Shown here piece by piece: positions 6,876 through 11,943 of a stretch of DNA of 11,943 nt. The stretch comes from an uncultured Clostridia bacterium. Its GTDB lineage: Bacteria; Bacillota; Clostridia; Christensenellales; UBA1242. The position numbers and the translations under genes were made by a program. The stretch lies in NCBI GenBank assembly GCA_947623775.1, contig CANQHL010000035.1, positions 1 to 11,943 on the forward strand, given 5' to 3'. Under the pieces are notes generated by a model. It ran no database searches. It worked only from the letters and a program-made list of their open reading frames with translations, and was not told where the DNA came from. Each line of letters begins with the position of its first letter. Position 1 is the first letter of the stretch.

Positions 6876-6880
6876 TCAAT
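6721..6880. repeat. Degenerate 16-bp satellite (TAGATAAATCAAAnnn)
   Basis: TAGA-type unit starts occur at 6721, 6753, 6769, 6785, 6799, 6816 and 6865, spaced 32, 16, 16, 14, 17 and 49 bp, close to multiples of 16. The clearest units are at 6721, 6753 and 6769. A diverged unit fills 6737-6752. The array runs into the last codons of the SIMPL gene at 6876. Confidence 0.55.
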
Positions 6881-7685
6881 TGAATTCAACAACAACTCTT
6901 GCTTCAATGTTGACTTTTCCTATTAAAGGTGAAGTCGACAACTCTTCAGCATAACTTCTGAAAAGGTTGTTTGATGTAAACAACTGCTCTTCATTTATTC
7001 TCACGATTTTCAAATCCTCTTTGCCTAAAAGTTTGCTAGCCTTTGCCTTTGCGTTATCAAGTGCCTGAGTGAGTGCCTGAGAATATACACTTTCTATATC
7101 TGCCACCTGATAGATTATCTCACAGATGGAAGTTGCACCACTATCTAACAGACTTGACACAACTTCGTTTATATTTTCGAGAGCATTGCAATTTACACAA
7201 AAAGAAATGTTGCTGTAATAGCCTGCAATTTTTCTTCCTTGTTCAAAACTGTAATCTGGAAAGCAATTGAAATAATCAAGGCAAACATCTTCTTCGTTTA
7301 TTCCAATTTCTTTCAGTGCATTCACTGAATTTTCAAAAACTTCAAAGCATTCACTTTTGGATTTTGAGACATCTTCATTTAATTTTTCAATTTTTACGCA
7401 AATTTTTGCACTGTCTGGACTAACATTCATTTTGGCACTGCCAATCACGCAAATGCTTGTCTCTTCATCCTCCTCATATTCAATAACATCGGGCAATATC
7501 GCAATGTTGTCATCAACTTCATCTCCAATACGGAAATTGTCTTCGTGTTCAATTTGTTCAGTCGCTGTTTCCGCCCTTGACAAACGTTGCGCGGGAATGG
7601 GCTGTTTATCATACTTCGCAGCACCATCAAGTGCAAACAGAACAACTAAAAGCAACATAAAACAAGAAAAAATCAATCTTTTCAT
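6876..7685 (-). CDS. Secreted SIMPL-domain (DUF541, YggE-like) protein
   Basis: A 269-residue protein with an N-terminal hydrophobic segment (about 4-19) suited to a signal peptide or anchor, cleavage plausible after DGAA at 20-23. An acidic, low-complexity linker follows (about 40-76). The SIMPL/DUF541 domain then runs to the end, opening with ICVIGSAKMNVSPDSAKI, which fits the family opening (G-x-G-x-v-x-v-x-P-D-x-A). YggE-type members are linked to oxidative stress or form periplasmic/envelope rings; the exact job here is unknown. The start ATG 7683-7685 is chosen because GGAGG (7692-7696) is six bases upstream. An upstream in-frame ATG at 7698-7700 would add five residues but contains the binding site. 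It lies 71 bp after the U32 gene and may have its own promoter. Confidence 0.85.
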   Translation of the reverse strand: MKRLIFSCFMLLLVVLFALDGAAKYDKQPIPAQRLSRAETATEQIEHEDNFRIGDEVDDNIAILPDVIEYEEDEETSICVIGSAKMNVSPDSAKICVKIEKLNEDVSKSKSECFEVFENSVNALKEIGINEEDVCLDYFNCFPDYSFEQGRKIAGYYSNISFCVNCNALENINEVVSSLLDSGATSICEIIYQVADIESVYSQALTQALDNAKAKASKLLGKEDLKIVRINEEQLFTSNNLFRSYAEELSTSPLIGKVNIEARVVVEFN

Positions 7686-7743
7686 TTTTAACCTCCACAT
7701 TTAAAATGTATAAGATTTCAAATAAAATACATTGATTTTTTCA

Positions 7744-7750
7744 TTCGACA
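7744..7750 (-). promoter_or_regulatory. Single Spo0A-box-like heptamer upstream of the SIMPL gene
   Basis: TGTCGAA on the minus strand, in the context TTTTGTCGAAT, lies about 59 bp before the SIMPL start and inside a weak TTGTCG-16-TATTTT promoter-like pair. The same heptamer also occurs by chance inside tsaD and uppP coding sequence, so a single copy is weak evidence. Confidence 0.25.
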
Positions 7751-7756
7751 AAATAA

Positions 7757-8944
7757 TTATTTTTTCTCCACCCTCAACAGGTCACCCGCCTTTAAATTGT
7801 AAGGGCAATTTATGGTTACAACCTCTTGAACATGCTTTGCATCATCGATTTCTTCGCCTTTTTCATTGAAAATATGCTGAATTTTCACTTTTTTTAGGAA
7901 ATTATCATCGGCGGAAAGAATTTCAAGTTCATCACCCACCTTAAAACGGTTTCTCATCTCAACCTTAACCATGCCGTCTTTTTGGTCCTCAACAACCTTT
8001 GCAATAAATTCATAAGTTTGTATTGGCATTGAATCTTCAAGATACTCTTTATCATCGGCGTCAAAATAGAAACCGGTTGTATAACGTCTATGGCTTGTTT
8101 TTTCAAGTTCGCTGTGCAAAACGTCAAAATCTTTATATCCATCAAGTGCGCGTCTGTACGCATTGACAACACTTGCGACATAATAATCAGATTTCATTCG
8201 CCCCTCAATTTTTAAACTTGAAATTCCTGCCTTTTCAAGTTGAGGGAGATAGTCAATCAAACACATATCTTTTGAATTTAAAATGTAGGTTCCACGCTCA
8301 TCTTCCTCAATTGGATAATAATCTTCCTTATTAACCTCCCTTATTGCATACTTCCACCTGCATGCCTGAACACAAGCACCACGATTGCTATCTCTGCCTG
8401 TAAGATAATTTGAAAGCAAACATCTTCCCGAATAGGAAATGCACATTGCCCCATGCACAAAGGCTTCCAGCTCCACTTTGTCCTTTAAGTTTTCGTGCAT
8501 TTTTGCAATTTGATTTAAGTTAAGTTCCCTTGCAAGCACTATCCTTGTAGCCCCCATATCAGCGAAAAAGCGTGCCGAGTATGAGTTGTTTACATTTGCC
8601 TGTGTTGAAACATGAACATTAAGTGTTGGAAAATTTTTTCTTATATAATAGATAAGTCCAACATCAGACACAATCACACCATCAACATTGGCTGCGACTA
8701 AAAGATTAAGATATTCATCAACTCCCTCAAAATCACCATCTTTTGCAACAATGTTTACTGTGACATACCCTTTTTTACCTCTTGAATGAAGATACTTCAT
8801 TGCCTCAACTATCTCATTGTCGTCAAAGTTTCCTGCAAACGCTCGAAGTCCAAAATTTTTGCCCGCAAAATAAACGGCATCCGCCCCAAAGTGAACAGCC
8901 GTTTTTAATTTATCAAAATTTCCTGCTGGTGCAAGAAGTTCCAT
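7757..8944 (-). CDS. U32 peptidase-family protein, TrhP-like tRNA uridine-hydroxylation factor
   Basis: A 395-residue member of the U32 family. Its start, MELLAPAGNFDKLKTAV, is a typical N-terminus, and the family signature E-A-F-V-H-G-A-M-C-x6-C-L-L-S is present. Four cysteines, C168, C175, C191 and C195, match the set proposed to hold an iron-sulfur cluster. Despite the peptidase name, well-studied members (YegQ/TrhP, RlhA, UbiU/V) take part in prephenate-dependent RNA or ubiquinone hydroxylation. The single-domain architecture and length fit the TrhP group, which makes 5-hydroxyuridine at the tRNA wobble position; assignment to this subgroup is inference. The start ATG 8942-8944 has GGAGG (8950-8954) five bases upstream; a TTG seven codons earlier has no such site. 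It lies downstream of prfB and tsaD, both translation genes. Confidence 0.88.
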   Translation of the reverse strand: MELLAPAGNFDKLKTAVHFGADAVYFAGKNFGLRAFAGNFDDNEIVEAMKYLHSRGKKGYVTVNIVAKDGDFEGVDEYLNLLVAANVDGVIVSDVGLIYYIRKNFPTLNVHVSTQANVNNSYSARFFADMGATRIVLARELNLNQIAKMHENLKDKVELEAFVHGAMCISYSGRCLLSNYLTGRDSNRGACVQACRWKYAIREVNKEDYYPIEEDERGTYILNSKDMCLIDYLPQLEKAGISSLKIEGRMKSDYYVASVVNAYRRALDGYKDFDVLHSELEKTSHRRYTTGFYFDADDKEYLEDSMPIQTYEFIAKVVEDQKDGMVKVEMRNRFKVGDELEILSADDNFLKKVKIQHIFNEKGEEIDDAKHVQEVVTINCPYNLKAGDLLRVEKK

Positions 8945-8962
8945 AATTTCCTCCAAATTTTT

Positions 8963-9060
8963 CAAAAATCAAGTTTTTTACTCGTTTTTTATTGATTTTT
9001 AAGCGTTTTTTGTTAATTTTTATTGATTTTTTATGCTTTTTCTTTAATTATTACTATTTC
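8963..9060. repeat. T-rich imperfect repeats between tsaD and the U32 gene
   Basis: On the plus strand the block CGTTTTTTATTGATTTTTAAG is followed by a similar CGTTTTTTGTTAATTTTTATTG block. The 156-bp gap (8945-9100) otherwise shows only the U32 ribosome binding site; no clear promoter or stem-loop is visible. Confidence 0.4.
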
Positions 9061-9100
9061 TATAAAGTCTTGCCATTTTTTCATAAAATAATTTTATCTA

Positions 9101-10162
9101 TTATTTTAGTTCGACATTAGGCTTTGCCGTCAAGTCAAGTTGTGCAAGTCCAAGCCCGTCTTTCATCATGAAGTAGCCCATTGACGCAATCATGCCGGCG
9201 TTGTCGGTACAATATCTTAAAACAGGTGCATAGAATTGTATAGCACATTTGTCACACATTTGACTAAGTTTGCTTTTCAACATTGAATTGGCGCCAACAC
9301 CTCCTGCAACAACAAGTTGTTTGGCGTCAAATTGCCTTGCCGCCCTCATCACCTTGGAACACAATTCATCTGTTACACTTTCTTCAAATGAACGAGCAAT
9401 GTCGGCGCTATCAATTTCCTCTCCTTTTTGTTTTTTGTTATGCACAAGGTTGACAACTTCGGTTTTTATTCCACTGAATGAGAAATTGAATGTTTTGTTT
9501 AAACTTTTTGAAACTGAAAAATTATATTTCTTGGTTCCGCTTTCGGCAAGTTTGTCAATTTCTGGACCTCCCGGATAAGGAAGTCCAAGCACTCTTGCTA
9601 CTTTGTCAAATGCTTCACCCACTGCATCATCGACCGTGGAGCCAAGCATTGTCATTTTGTTGTAATCTTCAACATTCAAAATTGCCGTATGTCCACCACT
9701 CACCATCAAACACATAAAAGGTGGTTTGAGTGATTTGTGAGAAATATAGTTTGCCGCAATATGCCCATGAACGTGACTTACTTTAATTAACGGCACATCA
9801 AGGCTATATGCAAGCCCCTTTGCAAAATTCACACCAACAAGCAATGCCCCCATGAGACCTGCACCATATGTTACTGCAACAGCATCAATGTCCTTCTTAT
9901 CTATACCCGCCTCTTTCAAGGCGTCCTCAAACACGTTTGATATGGCAAGTATATGGTTTCTTGAAGCAACTTCGGGAACAACCCCTCCAAATCTTCTGTG
10001 GATTTCAATTTGAGAAGAAATTATATTTGCCAAAACATCTCTACCGTTTTTAACAATTGCTATGCTGGTTTCATCGCAAGAGGATTCAACCGCCAAAATG
10101 ATTACATCTTCTTTATTTTTCAGATTTTCAAACTTTTCTTTCATGCGAAGATAATAATTCAT
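9101..10162 (-). CDS. tsaD: tRNA N6-threonylcarbamoyladenosine transferase TsaD
   Basis: A 353-residue Kae1/TsaD/YgjD family enzyme that transfers the threonylcarbamoyl group from TC-AMP to A37 of ANN-decoding tRNAs, working with TsaB and TsaE. Visible motifs are the ASKHA phosphate loop ESSCDETS (from about residue 26), the metal-binding pair H130-V-H-G-H134, SGGHTAIL, GVGANSMLK, and the third metal ligand D320 in CTDNAGMIASMG. Length is usual. The N-terminus carries about 18 extra charged residues ahead of the ILAVESSCDET strand. ATG 10160-10162 is chosen because GGGGG (10167-10171) lies just upstream; M7 has no binding site. The gene begins 9 bp after prfB, so co-transcription and translational coupling are likely. 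The start positions of tsaB and tsaE are not in the window. Confidence 0.96.
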   Translation of the reverse strand: MNYYLRMKEKFENLKNKEDVIILAVESSCDETSIAIVKNGRDVLANIISSQIEIHRRFGGVVPEVASRNHILAISNVFEDALKEAGIDKKDIDAVAVTYGAGLMGALLVGVNFAKGLAYSLDVPLIKVSHVHGHIAANYISHKSLKPPFMCLMVSGGHTAILNVEDYNKMTMLGSTVDDAVGEAFDKVARVLGLPYPGGPEIDKLAESGTKKYNFSVSKSLNKTFNFSFSGIKTEVVNLVHNKKQKGEEIDSADIARSFEESVTDELCSKVMRAARQFDAKQLVVAGGVGANSMLKSKLSQMCDKCAIQFYAPVLRYCTDNAGMIASMGYFMMKDGLGLAQLDLTAKPNVELK

Positions 10163-10171
10163 ACTTCCCCC

Positions 10172-11267
10172 TTAAATCTTTTTAAGATATTCATTTATAA
10201 AGTCCTGAATATTTCCGTCCATCACCATATTGATGTTTGTGTTTTCATAACCAGTCCTATGGTCTTTTACAAGTGTGTAAGGGCAAAATACATAACTTCT
10301 TATTTGACTTCCCCACTCAATTTTTTTAACTTCGCCACGAATATTTGCAAGTTTTTCAAGTTCTTCACGCTCTTCTTTTTCGGCAAGTTTTGAATAAAGC
10401 ATTTGCATTGCCCTCTCTCGGTTTTGCACCTGCGAACGCTCAATTTGGCATGAAACAACAATCCCAGTCGGGATATGAGTTATTCTAACTGCACTTTCCG
10501 TTTTGTTTACATTTTGCCCGCCTGCACCTGAAGAACGATATGTGTCAACCTTCAAATCTTCAGGTCTAATCTCTATGTTTGGCTTATCCTCAATTTTCGG
10601 CATTACTTCAACGCTTGCAAATGAGGTGTGACGTCCGGCATTTGCGTCAAACGGTGAAATTCGCACAAGCCTATGCACTCCCTTCTCCGCCTTTAAAAAT
10701 CCGTATGCGTTTTCGCCGCACACTTCAAAAGTGATGGATTTTATCCCTGCTTCATCACCCGCAAGCACATCAAGCGGTGTGCAAGAAAATTCTGATTTTT
10801 CACAATACATCTTATACATTCGATAAAGCATATCAGCCCAATCCTGTGCTTCAGTGCCACCCGCACCTGCATGAATGGTGATAATTGCATCATAATTGTC
10901 GTATTTTCCTTTTAAAAGAGTCTGAATTTTTGCTTTTTCGGTTTCATCTTCCAAAAGATGCAAACTATTTTCAAGTTCCTTTTCAAAATCCTCATCATGC
11001 GACTCTTCATAAAGTTCAATGTAAACATTGCAATCATCATATAATGAATAGAGATATTTTATTAAATTTATCTTATTTTCAATTGCTTTTATTTTTTTGC
11101 TTACTTCCAAAACTCTTTTTTGGTCAAGATAAAAATTTTCATCTTCCTGTTGTTCTTGCAAATCTTTCAGTTTGCTGTGTAGGTCGCCGCGGTCAAAGAC
11201 ACTCCTTTATAAAATCAATTTCACCTTTAATTTGTTCAAGTCTTACTTTTACATTTTCAATAATCAT
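10172..11267 (-). CDS. prfB: Peptide chain release factor 2, with programmed +1 frameshift
   Basis: RF2 recognises UAA and UGA stop codons and triggers peptide release. The gene is split: 24 codons from ATG 11265-11267 end at an in-frame TGA (11193-11195), and a +1 shift onto GAC (11192-11194) continues for 340 codons to TAA at 10172, giving a 364-residue product of normal RF2 length. The stop-recognition tripeptide SPF (204-206) identifies RF2 rather than RF1. The catalytic GGQ is at 249-251 in GAGGQNVNKTESAV. The ribosome binding site AGGTGA (11271-11276) is four bases before the ATG. An annotation ignoring the shift would start at an internal TTG and lose the N-terminus. It is followed 9 bp later by tsaD. 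Frameshifting makes its level self-regulated: low RF2 slows reading of the TGA and raises synthesis. Confidence 0.97.
11192..11206 (-). promoter_or_regulatory. RF2 programmed frameshift site
   Basis: On the minus strand, AGGAG (11202-11206), three bases (TGT), then CTT-TGA-C. This matches the classic RF2 recoding site in which an internal Shine-Dalgarno sequence three bases before CTT, a slippery Leu codon and a weak UGA-C stop promote the +1 shift. Confidence 0.96.
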
Positions 11268-11283
11268 AATTCACCTCGGGAAA

Positions 11284-11312
11284 AGTTTATCATTTTGTCT
11301 CATCTTTGTCAA
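11284..11312 (-). promoter_or_regulatory. Sigma-A-like promoter of prfB
   Basis: On the minus strand TTGACA (11307-11312), a perfect -35, is followed after 17 bp by TAAACT (11284-11289). The predicted start, about 11277, leaves a leader of roughly 10 nt that just contains the AGGTGA site. Immediately upstream of the -35 is a 10-bp-period direct repeat, GAATATC at 11313 and 11323. Confidence 0.55.
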
Positions 11313-11373
11313 GAATATCCGAGAATATCAAAAATATTATTTGTAATGTTTGCACAATTACGATTGCCAAAAT

Positions 11374-11382
11374 CATATACTA
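11374..11382 (+). promoter_or_regulatory. Sigma-E/K-like -10 element upstream of the right-edge gene
   Basis: CATATACTA fits the Bacillus sigma-K -10 pattern CATAnnnTA and is one base from the sigma-E -10 pattern. No good matching -35 (ATA- or AC-type at the right spacing) is visible, so this is only suggestive. It would give a leader of about 45 nt. Confidence 0.25.
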
Positions 11383-11433
11383 GAATGTATGCTGAGTTAC
11401 AGACTCTTAAATACATAAATTGAGGAGGTTTAA

Positions 11434-11943
11434 ATGTCATTTTATATCAATAATACAAACCCCGTTCGTCCTGGCCCTATGATTGGAAATCCAATGAATG
11501 GGATTTGTGAAAAAGTGTTAATTGAAACAACAAAGGTTTTTGATGCCTGCGTTTCTCAATCAACAGAAACGGGTATCATTTTGCCTGTAAGCGGATTTAA
11601 CCCAGCAAACCCAGCACTTCCACTTACATACATATCCGCTCAAAACTCACTTGGACTTGAAACAACCATTTCTGATCTTGTTATCGATAGAATAGAAAGC
11701 ACACCAAACTACGCAAATGTTTCATTTACAGTAAACATTCCCGTCACAGTAACCTATCGTGATGCAAATGGCGTTCTTGGCACTGCAAGGTCAAATATTG
11801 TTGTGCAAAAATGCAGTATGCTTTTTGTACCGCAACCATCTTTGTCACCGGTTAACATCAAAGTGAATGCGGTGTTTTCAAGTCAAATAGGCACATATTC
11901 AAGTGAAAATGTTTTCACGGTTACAGGATGCCTACAAATTTTG
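11434..11943 (+). CDS. Unrecognised cysteine-containing protein (C-terminus beyond window)
   Basis: ATG 11434-11436 has a strong ribosome binding site (GAGGAGG, 11422-11428) five bases upstream, and the frame stays open for 170 codons to the window edge. There is no signal peptide or membrane segment. The start is Asn/Pro/Gly-rich, followed by a mixed beta-rich sequence with isolated cysteines C25, C39, C127 and C166, each near a Val-rich strand (VFDACVSQ, VVQKCSM, VTGC). I do not recognise the family. The composition, a soluble start without signal peptide and scattered Cys recall coat-type spore proteins of Clostridia, and a sigma-E/K-like element lies upstream, but this is a weak inference. 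It is divergent from prfB and has no other visible partner. Confidence 0.8.
   Translation, partial: MSFYINNTNPVRPGPMIGNPMNGICEKVLIETTKVFDACVSQSTETGIILPVSGFNPANPALPLTYISAQNSLGLETTISDLVIDRIESTPNYANVSFTVNIPVTVTYRDANGVLGTARSNIVVQKCSMLFVPQPSLSPVNIKVNAVFSSQIGTYSSENVFTVTGCLQIL

Noticed and set aside
7697..7709. 13-bp dyad ACATTT-A-AAATGT at the SIMPL gene start as an operator
   Set aside because: It is short, purely AT-rich and overlaps the ribosome binding site region; chance is likely in this composition.
11193..11195. In-frame TGA near the start of prfB as a disabling nonsense mutation
   Set aside because: The AGGAG-TGT-CTT-TGA-C context and exact continuation in the +1 frame show normal programmed frameshifting.
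10885..11423. Plus-strand frames over the prfB 5' half and its promoter
   Set aside because: They overlap the conserved RF2 N-terminus, frameshift site and promoter, lack binding sites and give low-complexity products.

Overview
The window is AT-rich bacterial DNA with strong GGAGG-type ribosome binding sites, TTG/GTG/ATG starts and sigma-A-like promoters, so it most likely comes from a low-GC Firmicute (Clostridia-like, probably an uncultured gut lineage; this placement is inference). A complete prfB (RF2) shows that UGA is a stop codon, so the standard bacterial code applies.

Left part (1-2616) is accessory-looking and faces the cell surface. A minus-strand gene runs off the left edge (start at 461) and encodes a membrane-anchored protein with beta-helix-like repeats. 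It is divergent from a plus-strand gene (1018-2616) for a secreted metzincin-type metalloprotease. The 556-base region between them is the most structured non-coding DNA in the window. It holds a 10-bp-phased pair of Spo0A-box-like sites over the minus-strand promoter, a C10 homopolymer, a perfect 10-bp inverted repeat around a TTGACA/TAAGAT pair, a 94-bp tandem duplication packed with six 15-nt mini-hairpins, and a near-consensus promoter sitting almost on the protease ribosome binding site.

A bidirectional terminator (2811-2850) separates this part from a long minus-strand block of core genes. In transcription order these are prfB (11267-10172, with the programmed +1 frameshift), tsaD (9 bp later), a U32-family tRNA-hydroxylation-type protein, a secreted SIMPL/DUF541 protein, uppP (undecaprenyl-diphosphatase) and a PMCA-type Ca2+ ATPase (18 bp after uppP). 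prfB-tsaD and uppP-ATPase look like tight operons. The theme is translation (termination, tRNA t6A and wobble-uridine modification) plus envelope and ion homeostasis.

The 573-base gap at 6303-6875 has no convincing gene. It holds a terminator-like hairpin and a degenerate 16-bp satellite. At the right edge, divergent from prfB, a plus-strand gene (11434 onward) encodes an unrecognised cysteine-containing protein that is cut by the window end; a sigma-E/K-like -10 element lies upstream.

I see no tRNA, rRNA, CRISPR array, insertion sequence or phage gene. No clear new multi-gene system is visible. The best leads are the 462-1017 regulatory/repeat region and the two unrecognised surface-type proteins.
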